Below are positions 17,281 to 26,201 of a stretch of DNA of 64,000 nucleotides, piece by piece. Positions within the stretch are counted from its first letter, which is position 1; each line of letters starts with the position of its first letter. The translations under genes were made by a program, and so were the position numbers. The notes beneath the pieces are model-generated. The model saw only the letters and a list, made by a program, of their open reading frames with translations. It did not search any database and was not told the origin of the DNA. This DNA is from Microcystis panniformis FACHB-1757 (GTDB lineage: Bacteria > Cyanobacteriota > Cyanobacteriia > Cyanobacteriales > Microcystaceae), in NCBI RefSeq assembly GCF_001264245.1, contig NZ_CP011339.1, positions 3,844,001 to 3,908,000 of the forward strand, given 5' to 3'.

Positions 17281-18166
17281 TAGCAGCATTGTACGAATCC
17301 CAAGGCAGATACACAGAAGCGGAACCTCTCTTTCTAGAAGCATTAGATTTGTGTAAACGACTCTTAGGAGACAATCATCCCCATGTGGCACTTTCCCTCA
17401 ACAATTTAGCACTATTGTACTATTCTCAAGGCAGGTACACAGAAGCGGAACCTCTCTTTCTAGAAGCATTAGATTTGTGTAAACGACTCTTAGGAGACAA
17501 TCATCCCCATGTGGCACTTTCCCTCAACAATTTAGCATACTTGTACCGCTCCCAAGGCAGGTACACAGAAGCGGAACCTCTCTATCTAGAAGCTTTAGAT
17601 TTGAGAAAACGACTCTTAGGAGACAATCATCCCCATGTGGCAACTTCCCTCAACAATTTAGCAGCATTGTACGAATCCCAAGGCAGATACACAGAAGCGG
17701 AACCTCTCTTTCTAGAAGCATTAGATTTGTGTAAACGACTCTTAGGAGACAATCATCCCCATGTGGCACTTTCCCTCAACAATTTAGCATACTTGTACCA
17801 ATCCCAAGGCAGATACACAGAAGCGGAACCTCTCTATCTAGAAGCTTTAGATTTGTATAAACGACTCTTAGGAGACAATCATCCCGATGTGGCACTTTCC
17901 CTCAACAATTTAGCATACTTGTACCAATCCCAAGGCAGATACACAGAAGCAGAACCTCGCTATCTAGAAGCGATTAATATTTTCAGGGAAAGATTAGGGG
18001 AAAATCATCCCAATACCCAAACCGTTTATCGGAATTATCTGAGGATGTTATCCCAATTACCCGAAGCAGAATTAAGACAACGGTTTCCCGATGAGGTGGT
18101 GGAGATGTTGAAACCAAAACCCCCTCATCCCTGAAAACAGTCTTAACTGTGATTGGAATGTTGAAT

Positions 18167-19235
18167 GATGAACTATGACTAGGAACCTAGTTAAGAGTGG
18201 ATTAGAGATGAAGATTGATTGAATGAACTAATCATAGTTAAGACCATTGGAAAAGAGGGTCTGTAGGCGCACGGATTTTCCATTATGAATATAATATCCT
18301 GTCAAGTCGCCTTTGTCAAGAGAAATTTTGACAACATCCAGACAAACGTTATTGTAGGGGTAATTCATGAATTACCCCTACACCTATTACCTAGTCCAGT
18401 AACCCACCACCATCGACAGTGGTTGATGTAATCATCTGATGAACTATGACTAGGGAGCTAGTTAAGAGTGGATTAGAGATGAAGATTGATTGAATGAACT
18501 AATCATAGTTAAGACCATTGGAAAAGAGGGTCTGTAGGCGCACGGATTTTCCATTATGAATATAATATCCTGTCAAGTCGCCTTTGTCAAGAGAAAATTT
18601 GACAACATCCAGACAAACGTTATTGTAGGGGTAATTCATGAATTACCCCTACACCTATTACCTAGTCCAGTAACCCACCACCATTGACAGTGATTGGAAT
18701 GATTGGAATGATGAACTATGACTAGGGAGCTAGTTAAGAGTGAATTAAAGATGAAGATTGATTGAATGAACCAATCATAGTTAAGACTGTTGGAAAAGAG
18801 GGTCTGTAGGCGCACGGATTTTCCATTATGAATATAGTATCCTGTCAAGTCGCCTTTGTCAAGAGAAAATTTGACAACATCCAGACAAACGTTATTGTAG
18901 GGGTAATTCATGAATTACCCCTACACCTATTACCTAGTCCAGTAACCCACCACCATTGACAGTGATTGGAATGATTGGAATGATGAACTATGACTAGGGA
19001 GCTAGTTAAGAGTGAATTAAAGATGAAGATTGATTGAATGAACCAATCATAGTTAAGACTGTTGGAAAAGGGGGTTTGTAGGCGCACGGATTTTCCATTA
19101 TGAATATAGTATCCTGTCAAGTCGCCTTTGTCAAGAGAAAATTTGACAACATCCAGACAAACGTTATTGTAGGGGTAATTCATGAATTACCCCTACACCT
19201 ATTACCTAGTCCAGTAACCCACCACCATTGACTAT
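18167..19235. repeat. Four direct repeats of about 272 bp, each with a 28-bp palindrome
   Basis: Copies begin at GATGAACTATGACTAGG at 18167, 18438, 18710 and 18982, giving periods of 271, 272 and 272. Copies 3 and 4 are nearly identical. Each contains a perfect 28-bp palindrome made of GTAGGGGTAATTCA and its reverse complement, plus a CATAGTTAAGAC segment. They fill the convergent gap between the STAND gene and the DUF1611 gene. Leftward 91-aa frames occur in two copies only because the repeats are alike; I do not call them genes. Confidence 0.92.
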
Positions 19236-19253
19236 GATTGAATTAATCACTGA

Positions 19254-20297
19254 TTACTGATTAGTGATCACTGATAATAACCCTTGACCGCCAAAACGGA
19301 CAACATCGGTACAAAATAACCCCGTTTCCTCCTGCACAGTTTCTATAGCTTTAACTGCCGCCTCCGGACTAAGATGAAAAGTATTTAAACTAATCCCCTT
19401 TACCTTCACCTCCCCGAAACTTCCCCCAGCGCTGCCAGTCATTTCGTAGAGTTTAATCACTTCCGTTAGGGGAGGGATGAGAATATCGGGTAAATCTTTG
19501 ATATGAATTTGTCCAGCACGATGGACGAGAATTAACCCCGTTGGTTGACTGCCACGCATTAAGGGCAAGGTAGCAGTGGATCCAGGGTGTAATAGCGAAC
19601 CTTGACCCTCAATAAACAGAATATCATTATTTTCCGCCGATTCTAACACCAAAGCCTCGATCGCACCAGCAGCATAATCGACGCGCACCGCATCCAAGGG
19701 TACACCTTTTCCCGCGATCATAATTCCCCCCTGTCCAGTGGCTAAAAATTGCGATTTTAGCCCTTTTTCTTGGGCAACTCGGTGTAATTCGATGCTAGTG
19801 GACATTTTGCCCACACTCATATCCGTCCCTACCGTTAAAATACGCTGACAGGTTAAATTTTTCGCCCGCGCTTGCCCAATTTTTAAGCCTTGGGGTTCCA
19901 GACGGATATCCCAAATCCATTGATCCGGTTTAAGCTGAGAAAAAAGGGGTTTTAGGGGTGTATGGAGTCCATTAACGAGGGATAACCCTGCCCTTACCCC
20001 CTCTTTGATTTCTTCTAGCCAATGGGGTGGTAAAATGCCTCCTGAGGGTGCGATGCCAATTAACAGGGTATCGGGATGATAGGTTAGAGCTTCCCTAACA
20101 GTAGCAACAATCGGCAAGGGGCGATCGATTCCGGCCACTTCTTTTAAGGCGCTGCCGGCGCTTTCTGCGTCAATAATCGCCACTACCTGCGCTTTTCCGT
20201 AACGCAGATAACTTAACCCAGTTTTGCCGCGAGTTCCTTTGATTCCTTCGTGGAGAAGAATCGCTACTTTCTTGTCAGGAGTCAAATAATTAGTCAT
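19254..20297 (-). CDS. DUF1611 family protein, DgcN-like (D-glutamate N-acetyltransferase-type)
   Basis: A 347-aa COG3367 protein with an N-terminal Rossmann-like domain and a P-loop-type C-terminal domain (ILTVGTDMSVGKMST). From family knowledge, DUF1611 members named DgcN acetylate D-glutamate and work with an enolase-superfamily partner, DgcA, to convert D-Glu to L-Glu. Here the partner gene is directly upstream and the two overlap by 8 bp, which supports the pairing. The ATG at 20297 is chosen over a longer frame from 20318 because residues KVAILLHEGIKG, the usual family beginning, follow it closely. Substrate remains inferred. Confidence 0.8.
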   Translation of the reverse strand: MTNYLTPDKKVAILLHEGIKGTRGKTGLSYLRYGKAQVVAIIDAESAGSALKEVAGIDRPLPIVATVREALTYHPDTLLIGIAPSGGILPPHWLEEIKEGVRAGLSLVNGLHTPLKPLFSQLKPDQWIWDIRLEPQGLKIGQARAKNLTCQRILTVGTDMSVGKMSTSIELHRVAQEKGLKSQFLATGQGGIMIAGKGVPLDAVRVDYAAGAIEALVLESAENNDILFIEGQGSLLHPGSTATLPLMRGSQPTGLILVHRAGQIHIKDLPDILIPPLTEVIKLYEMTGSAGGSFGEVKVKGISLNTFHLSPEAAVKAIETVQEETGLFCTDVVRFGGQGLLSVITNQ

Positions 20298-21342
20298 CTT
20301 CTGTCCGTAAACTAACACCCAAACCGGGCAAATTATTTGGTTGTAAACGTCCCTTTTCTAAGCTTAAACCCGTAAAGGGATCATCGCGTAAATTTAAATG
20401 ACTATCTAGGTCAAGATAGTTGACAAGCGGGCCAAGATGTGCTAGGGCAGTATTGGCTAAACTGCTATCAGAGTAACATCCGAACATAATTTGCAGTCGG
20501 CAAGCTTGGGCAATATGAATCATTCTCTGTACTTCGGCTAATCCACCAGCTTTCATTAGTTTAATATTAATGCCGTGGACTCGATCGGCCAGTTTCGGGA
20601 TATCTTGACTAGAAAAACAGCTTTCATCGACGAAGATAGGTAGGGGCGATTTTTGGTATAAATCAATTAAATCTCGTTCTTGTCCCACGGATAGGGGTTG
20701 TTCCACATAAATAACGCCTTTTTCCTCTAACCATTGGCACATTTTCACCGCATCGCTCAATTTCCAACCACCATTAGCATCGACAGTTAGGGGCAAATGG
20801 GGGACAATTTCTTTAATAGCCAGAATTATAGCTCGATCGGCTTCTATACCGTCCGGTGAGCCTAATTTGACCTTTAATAAGCTAAAATCGCCGATTTCTA
20901 GCCAATCTAACACCCTCTTCCCCACATTTTCTGGAGAATTTAAACCGATAGTAACAGAAACTGGCGGAATTAAAGAGCGATCGAGTCCAAAAATTTGCCA
21001 GAGAGGTAAATTAGCTTTTTTGCCTAACCAGTCGTGCAGCGCCGTGTCAATAGCGGCACGAGTAGCCGAAGATATCTGATTTTGCCATAAAATTTTCTCA
21101 ATTTCTTGGCGTTGACAGGGGTGAAAAGATTGTAAAAGAGGAGCGATCGAGTTTAATTCTTGCAGGATTTTATCGGGGTTTTTCTCCTCGCTGGTAATAT
21201 CAAAAGGGGATGCCTCTCCCCAACCTTCGATATTTTCCTCGCTAATTTGCAGCCAGATATTAGTATTTTTGCTGGTAGTGCCGCGACTAATCGTTAAAGG
21301 TACTCGTTTATGAATAGTAAAAGTTTGCCAGTTTAGCAGCAT
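20290..21342 (-). CDS. Enolase-superfamily epimerase/racemase (dipeptide epimerase / DgcA-like)
   Basis: A 350-aa enzyme of the muconate-lactonising subgroup. The KxK base motif is LLKVKLG, the metal ligands lie in VDANGG, YVEQPL and FVDESC, and the second base lysine is in INIKLMKAGG. This set fits L-Ala-D/L-Glu epimerases, used in recycling peptidoglycan peptides, and equally the N-acetyl-D-glutamate racemase DgcA. The overlapping DUF1611 gene downstream favours the DgcA-type reading. It starts at an ATG at 21342; about 200 bp without a gene separate it from the divergent LptF/G gene. Confidence 0.85.
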   Translation of the reverse strand: MLLNWQTFTIHKRVPLTISRGTTSKNTNIWLQISEENIEGWGEASPFDITSEEKNPDKILQELNSIAPLLQSFHPCQRQEIEKILWQNQISSATRAAIDTALHDWLGKKANLPLWQIFGLDRSLIPPVSVTIGLNSPENVGKRVLDWLEIGDFSLLKVKLGSPDGIEADRAIILAIKEIVPHLPLTVDANGGWKLSDAVKMCQWLEEKGVIYVEQPLSVGQERDLIDLYQKSPLPIFVDESCFSSQDIPKLADRVHGINIKLMKAGGLAEVQRMIHIAQACRLQIMFGCYSDSSLANTALAHLGPLVNYLDLDSHLNLRDDPFTGLSLEKGRLQPNNLPGLGVSLRTEDD

Positions 21343-21549
21343 AATTCACCTAGGGATGATCGGGGAATAGGAACAGAAAAATTATCTACACTTACCCAAA
21401 TCCTTACTTCTGTCCACTCTCCCCGCAATCATACAACTTCTGGCGGTGTTTTTCGTCAAAGACAAAATATGATAGGCTAACCGAAGGTATAGGCAAGACG
21501 GCTGCGGGTTAGGAAATGGGATGAAAGAGGAGTGAGTTAACCAAAATCA

Positions 21550-22713
21550 ATGATTAAGAAAAAGATTTCTTGCTGGGTAAATGGAGGTATTGCCCTCATT
21601 GATCGCTATCTGATCAGCCAACTACTACCCCCATTTTTATTTAGTGTTGGTTTATTTGCCTCTTTGGGAGTAGCGATCAGCAATCTTTCCGATTTAGCTA
21701 ATCAGGTAGTTGATGCTAATCTACCCCTTGCCTCGGCCCTAGAAATTCTCCTGTTAAAAGTGCCAGAATTTGTCACTTATTCCCTGCCAGTTTCTCTTTT
21801 GCTGGCCACTTTAATCACCTACGGACGTTTAAGTAGTGATAGCGAAACCGTTGCCCTGCAAAGCTGTGGAGTCACTCTTTACCGTCTTTTTATACCGACT
21901 TTTTGCCTGAGTTTAATAGTTACAGTGGTGACATTTTTATTAAACGAATATGTGGTTCCTAATGCTAATTATCGAGCTACAGAAATTTTAGTACAGAAAA
22001 TTAATAAAGAAGCAAACTTTTGGAAAAATAAAGACTTTTACTATCCCGATTATGAAATAAAAACCCTAGAAAATGGTACGATTAATCGCAATTTAAGAAG
22101 TTTATTTTATGCCGAACAATTTGACGGGGAAAAGATGAAAACCGTCACCGTTATCCGTTGGCTAAAACAAGAATTAAATCAAATTATTATCGCCGATTCT
22201 GCCCGTTGGAATGCCGTCGATAACGTCTGGGACTTTTTTAACGGCATTATCTATGAATTAACCCCCCCTAACGCCTCCTATAGCCAAGTTATCCCCTTTA
22301 AAGCCGAAAAAATCGCTTTATCTCGCTCTGCTTTCGATTTTGCTCGTCAAAGCCGCGATCCCTACGAGATGAACATACCACAGGCGATCGAATATGTGCA
22401 ACTGCTCAAACTCAGTGGCGATGAGAAAAGAGTCAGGTTTTTTCAAGTGCGAATCCAGCAAAAAATCGCCTTTCCCTTTGTCTGTATCGTCTTTGCTACC
22501 ATTGGCTGTGCCTTGGGTTCTCTACCGCAAAGAATTAGTCGGGGAACCAGTTTCGGTCTCAGTGTCGCCATTGTTTTCCTCTATTATCTTTTAAACTTCT
22601 TAGTGGGCAGCTTGGGACTAACCGCCACCCTCTCCCCCTTCCTAGCTGCCTGGCTGCCTAACTTTTTCGGTTTTGGGTTAGGTCTGTGGTTATTATGGCG
22701 ACTTAACGGTTAG
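21550..22713 (+). CDS. LptF/LptG family permease
   Basis: A 387-aa YjgP/YjgQ-family protein with an N-terminal membrane domain (about 18-120), a large periplasmic beta-rich part (about 135-280), and three C-terminal transmembrane segments (about 310-387). In Gram-negative bacteria LptF and LptG form the permease of the LptBFGC complex that extracts lipopolysaccharide from the inner membrane. Cyanobacteria usually have a single gene of this type. The start sequence IDRYLISQLLPPFLFSVGLF is typical of the family. Confidence 0.9.
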   Translation: MIKKKISCWVNGGIALIDRYLISQLLPPFLFSVGLFASLGVAISNLSDLANQVVDANLPLASALEILLLKVPEFVTYSLPVSLLLATLITYGRLSSDSETVALQSCGVTLYRLFIPTFCLSLIVTVVTFLLNEYVVPNANYRATEILVQKINKEANFWKNKDFYYPDYEIKTLENGTINRNLRSLFYAEQFDGEKMKTVTVIRWLKQELNQIIIADSARWNAVDNVWDFFNGIIYELTPPNASYSQVIPFKAEKIALSRSAFDFARQSRDPYEMNIPQAIEYVQLLKLSGDEKRVRFFQVRIQQKIAFPFVCIVFATIGCALGSLPQRISRGTSFGLSVAIVFLYYLLNFLVGSLGLTATLSPFLAAWLPNFFGFGLGLWLLWRLNG

Positions 22714-22773
22714 ACTTTTTTGAAAATTTTCGTCAAGATAGGAGACGTAGAGTTATAGCAGGCCCCTTAGTCT

Positions 22774-22941
22774 ATGTTTCCCTTCTTCTTTAACACTTGT
22801 GGCAGCACTTCCCGTCAAGAATGTCAAGAGCGTAAATTAACATTCCTCAAATGGATGCGCGACGACCTCGAAACCCGTCTAGCGGGATTAAATGCCGCTA
22901 TCGAAACTATCGAGCGTCAAATCAGTCGGGAAGGTCAATAA
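22774..22941 (+). CDS. Small hypothetical protein, 55 aa
   Basis: A short frame starts at the ATG at 22774 and encodes MFPFFFNTCG, then a charged helical stretch with FLKWMRDDLETRLAGLNAAI. It sits between lptF/G and purA in the same direction. The helical, acidic/basic pattern and good spacing make it a plausible small cyanobacterial gene. I do not recognise a function. Confidence 0.6.
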   Translation: MFPFFFNTCGSTSRQECQERKLTFLKWMRDDLETRLAGLNAAIETIERQISREGQ

Positions 22942-23068
22942 ACCCTGAAAATAGGCGAGTTTTCCCCTCGCCTTCTCCCCACAATTAGCTAAGAGAGATA
23001 ACTTGACAGTTGTATTCGCCAAGAGGGATAATAGGAGTTTGTGTGAACTTTAGCTAGACTAAAATACC

Positions 23069-24412
23069 TTGGCTAACGTTATTGTAATCGGCGCTCAGTG
23101 GGGCGACGAAGGAAAAGGAAAAATCACGGATCTGCTGAGTCGATCGGCGGATGTGGTGGTGCGTTCTCAAGGTGGCGTAAATGCGGGTCATACCGTCGTC
23201 GTCGAGGGTCAAACGTTCAAACTCCATCTAATTCCCTCTGGGATTCTCTACCCGGATACGGAATGTATAATCGGCTCAGGAACAGTCATAGATCCCTCGG
23301 TGTTACTCAAAGAGATGGCGCAATTACACGCCCTCAATGTTACCACCGACAATCTCTATATCTCGCAAACGGCTCATGTCACTATGCCCTATCATCGGCT
23401 GCTCGATCAAGCATCCGAGGAAAAACGGGGTAAATATAAAATCGGCACCACGGGAAGGGGTATCGGCCCCACCTATGCCGACAAGTCCGAGCGCATCGGT
23501 ATTCGAGTCATCGACTTGATCAATACCGAGAATCTGCGGCAAAAACTAGAATGGACGATCAATTATAAAAACGTCATTTTAGAAAAGTTATATAACTTAC
23601 CGCCTTTAGATCCGAAGACGGTGATCGAGGAATATCTAGAATATGCCGAGAAACTGCGTCCCCATGTGGTCGATAGTTCCCTAAAAATCTACGAAGCAAT
23701 CCGCAAGCGTAAGAATATTCTTTTTGAAGGGGCCCAAGGCACCCTACTCGACCTCGATCACGGAACCTATCCCTACGTTACCTCCTCCAATCCGATCGCC
23801 GGGGGTGCTTGTGTCGGTTCTGGCATTGGTCCAACGGTAATCGATCGAGTGATCGGTGTGGCCAAAGCTTACACCACTAGGGTAGGGGAAGGTCCATTTC
23901 CCACGGAATTAGAGGGGGAGATCGAGCAGTTATTATGCGATCGTGGGGCGGAATTCGGGACTACCACCGGCCGTCGTCGTCGCTGCGGTTGGTTTGATGC
24001 GGTGATCGGTCGTTACGCGGTACGAATCAATGGTTTAGACTGTCTAGCGATCACCAAGTTAGATGTTCTCGATACCCTAGAGGAAATCAAAGTCTGTGTC
24101 GCCTACCAATTGGACGGCAAAACCTGTCGCCATTTACCCAGTAGTGCGGTGGAATTCGCCCGTTGTCAACCTATTTATCGAACGATGCCGGGGTGGCAAC
24201 AACCCACCAGCGATTGTCGCAGTCTGGAAGACCTGCCCAAACAGGCCCTCGATTATCTAAAATTCCTGGGGGCGATCATGGAAGTACCGATCGCTATTAT
24301 CTCCCTAGGAGCTAGTCGCGACCAAACTATTATCGTTGAAGACCCCATTCACGGACCAAAACGCGCTCTTTTGGACGAAAATGGCTCACCTTGGGATAAT
24401 CACGAATTTTAA
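23069..24412 (+). CDS. purA: Adenylosuccinate synthetase
   Basis: A 447-aa enzyme that makes adenylosuccinate from IMP, aspartate and GTP, the first committed step to AMP. The N-terminal GTP-binding and catalytic signature QWGDEGKGK (about 9-17) and QGGVNAGHT are intact, as are GTTGRGIGP and the late TTGRRRRCGW. The start codon is TTG at 23069, since the conserved ANVIVIGAQWG follows it at once. Gene length fits the family. The L25 gene follows after 27 bp and may be co-transcribed. Confidence 0.95.
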   Translation: MANVIVIGAQWGDEGKGKITDLLSRSADVVVRSQGGVNAGHTVVVEGQTFKLHLIPSGILYPDTECIIGSGTVIDPSVLLKEMAQLHALNVTTDNLYISQTAHVTMPYHRLLDQASEEKRGKYKIGTTGRGIGPTYADKSERIGIRVIDLINTENLRQKLEWTINYKNVILEKLYNLPPLDPKTVIEEYLEYAEKLRPHVVDSSLKIYEAIRKRKNILFEGAQGTLLDLDHGTYPYVTSSNPIAGGACVGSGIGPTVIDRVIGVAKAYTTRVGEGPFPTELEGEIEQLLCDRGAEFGTTTGRRRRCGWFDAVIGRYAVRINGLDCLAITKLDVLDTLEEIKVCVAYQLDGKTCRHLPSSAVEFARCQPIYRTMPGWQQPTSDCRSLEDLPKQALDYLKFLGAIMEVPIAIISLGASRDQTIIVEDPIHGPKRALLDENGSPWDNHEF

Positions 24413-24439
24413 ATCATTGCTAAAGAGGATTAGTCAACT

Positions 24440-24997
24440 ATGCAAGTTAGCGTTGAATGTCAAAAAAGACCGGAGAATATTAACCCCAGGGCCCTACGTC
24501 GTCAGGGTTTGATCCCGGCGGTTCTCTATGGCCACAACGGCACGGAATCGGTTTCTCTGGTGGTGGGAGAAAAAGCGGCCTTAACCCTGCTTAAAAAGGC
24601 TTCGGTAAATAATACCCTGGTGGATGTGAATGTTCCCGAAATGCCCTGGACGGGAAAAGCTTTGATCCAAGAGGTACAATCTCATCCCTGGAAAAGAAAT
24701 CTCTATCACCTCAGTTTCTTCTCGGTATCTGCCCACGGTAAGCTCGATATCGTTGTTCCCATTAAGGCCATTGGAGAAGCGATCGGAACCAAACAGGGCG
24801 GTTTAATCGAACAGTTCGTTAACGAAGTTAATGTCTCCTGTATTGCTGATAATATCCCAGAAGTGATCGAATTTGATGTGTCGGGGATCGGTGTGGGGCA
24901 ATCCCTGCTCGTGGGTGATTTAAAAATGCCGGAAGGGGTGACTTTAAAAGATGATCCCCATACCACCGTTTTTGCCATTGTTGCCGCTAAACGGTAA
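24440..24997 (+). CDS. rplY: 50S ribosomal protein bL25, CTC form
   Basis: A 185-aa protein of the long L25/CTC type, with an N-terminal 5S rRNA-binding domain (about 1-92, RRQGLIPAVLYG) and a C-terminal TL5-like beta domain (about 93-185). The long form is usual in cyanobacteria, unlike the 94-aa E. coli protein. It is preceded by AAAGAGGA and lies 27 bp after purA in the same direction. It is followed by heptamer repeats of the GTTGACT type. Confidence 0.93.
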   Translation: MQVSVECQKRPENINPRALRRQGLIPAVLYGHNGTESVSLVVGEKAALTLLKKASVNNTLVDVNVPEMPWTGKALIQEVQSHPWKRNLYHLSFFSVSAHGKLDIVVPIKAIGEAIGTKQGGLIEQFVNEVNVSCIADNIPEVIEFDVSGIGVGQSLLVGDLKMPEGVTLKDDPHTTVFAIVAAKR

Positions 24998-25049
24998 ATT
25001 CAGTGATCAGTGATCAGTAACCAGTCATCAGTGAGCGGCCAATCATATT

Positions 25050-25083
25050 TCATTGTTGACTGTTGACTGTTGACTGTTGACTG
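25050..25083. repeat. GTTGACT heptamer tract
   Basis: About four copies of the 7-bp unit GTTGACT lie between rplY and the convergent DUF4351 gene. It is a short tandem repeat of the cyanobacterial STRR kind. Confidence 0.7.
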
Positions 25084-25105
25084 GTTACTGCTCTGGCGCT
25101 CCCAT

Positions 25106-26089
25106 CTACTGGGGGGTTATATCGTGAAAACGCTCAAATAGCTCCTCGCGGGTGGATTCGATTAATAAACGGCTAGATTCGCTGGGGGATAAGGATAACA
25201 ATCCCTCAATCACGGGATTAAAAGAATCATCTAACTTTCCAAAGCGCACTTGTAGTAAATTTTCGATCATCCCCCGACGCGCCTCTTGAAGACCTGCTTG
25301 AAGACCTGCTTGAAGACCTGCTTGACGACCTTCTTCAAGAGCTTCTTCTCTAGCTTGACGACCTTCTTCAAGAGCTTCTTCTCTAGCTTGTCGTCTCACT
25401 CCTTCTTTCCATTCCAGATAAGTTTGCGATAACGTCATAAACACCTCTCGATCCTCTTCTTCTAAAATATTTTGTATTTCCACGCTCACCCGCCAACTAA
25501 GTAATAGTTCTATGACATTTTGACGGTAGTTGTTCCCTATTGGTAATTCTAGCAACTCTCGCACGGCTTGATTCTGAGTTTTGCCCTTACCCAATAACCT
25601 TAACCAGAGGGTGTGAAAATTAACAGGAAGTTGATTGATCACAATAATAGCCGTGCGCTGTAAAGGAGGCAAGAAATAGACCCCTTCGGGCCAATTCCGG
25701 TCTAAGGCCGCCCCAAAACCGTTTAATATAGTCTCACTAACCAGAGGAGCAAGAATCCATAAACGGGGCAAATTTTCCTCATTGTAGGGGCTATTTTCTC
25801 GTTTGGCTTGTCGCTGTAGTTCAGCAAAAACGGCGGTTAATTTCGAGAGACAATTACGCACATCGGCACGAGTGGGAGAATTACGATAGGGTTCTAGGAG
25901 AGCGCTATTTAGGGCAATTTGACCTAATAATCCTAGATTATCGACAGTTATCTGCCGATCTGGATGAGGCGAAAAAAATAGATCAATTTGTCGGGTTTCG
26001 TCGGTAATTTCTTTGCTAATTTCTACCCGGCCTAGGGGCGATAATAATTCTTCCAGATAGTTTTTAGCAAATTGGTCATGAGGTTTCAT
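25106..26089 (-). CDS. DUF4351 / Rpn-like nuclease-related protein
   Basis: A 327-aa protein of a family common in Microcystis. The N-terminal half (about 1-200, FAKNYLEELLSPLGRVEI then ETRQIDLFFSP) resembles the PD-(D/E)XK-like Rpn/YhgA group, where ID near residue 30 may be part of a nuclease site. Residues about 235-275 are a repeated charged helix (REEALEEGRQA and GLQA units). The C-terminus (about 275-327) is the DUF4351 domain (MIENLLQVRFGKLDDSFNPVIEGL). DNA cleavage is inferred from family only. The repeated helix is encoded by 15-bp and 33-bp tandem repeats near 25295-25395 that could change in number. Confidence 0.75.
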   Translation of the reverse strand: MKPHDQFAKNYLEELLSPLGRVEISKEITDETRQIDLFFSPHPDRQITVDNLGLLGQIALNSALLEPYRNSPTRADVRNCLSKLTAVFAELQRQAKRENSPYNEENLPRLWILAPLVSETILNGFGAALDRNWPEGVYFLPPLQRTAIIVINQLPVNFHTLWLRLLGKGKTQNQAVRELLELPIGNNYRQNVIELLLSWRVSVEIQNILEEEDREVFMTLSQTYLEWKEGVRRQAREEALEEGRQAREEALEEGRQAGLQAGLQAGLQEARRGMIENLLQVRFGKLDDSFNPVIEGLLSLSPSESSRLLIESTREELFERFHDITPQ

Positions 26090-26201
26090 CGATCGAGGCG
26101 AAGAAAAAAACGGTAAGATTAGTTAAAGAAAATGATACAAATATACATTGATTAGACAAAAAAAGCTATAAGTAAAAGAAAAGTTAATCTTCCTAAGTCC
26201 C

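Larger units (their letters stand above)
15850..17990 (+). repeat. 126-bp coding repeats (TPR), about eight copies split by the IS
   Basis: Near-identical 126-bp units each encode one 42-aa TPR, of the type PHVALSLNNLAYLYxSQGRY then TEAEPLYLEALDLxKRLLGDNH. Two full copies precede the insertion, one copy is split by it, and five follow. High nucleotide identity between units points to recent expansion and to copy-number change by recombination. Confidence 0.9.
14127..18134 (+). pseudogene. STAND NTPase (NB-ARC-TPR) gene broken by a nonsense codon and an IS insertion
   Basis: Removing the IS at 16143-17280 and one TA copy leaves a single frame of 956 codons interrupted only by a TGA at 14517-14519. 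The N-terminal ~130 residues are helical and charged and end in a Q/N-rich linker. The NB-ARC domain follows, with P-loop GMGGIGKT (codons 182-189), Walker B-like VLIIFDDV, LITTRKE and GYLPLGLEL. A winged-helix-like region comes next, then about nine 42-residue TPRs of kinesin-light-chain type (LNNLAxLYxSQGRYTEAEPL). In bacteria such NLR-like ATPases often sense phage or stress. After the TGA no ATG occurs before 14673, inside the P-loop, so a working ATPase is unlikely. Confidence 0.88.

Noticed and set aside
18636..19183. Two almost identical leftward 91-codon frames
   Set aside because: They lie in the 272-bp repeats, are open only in copies 3 and 4, have no ribosome site of note and include the palindrome; probably not genes.
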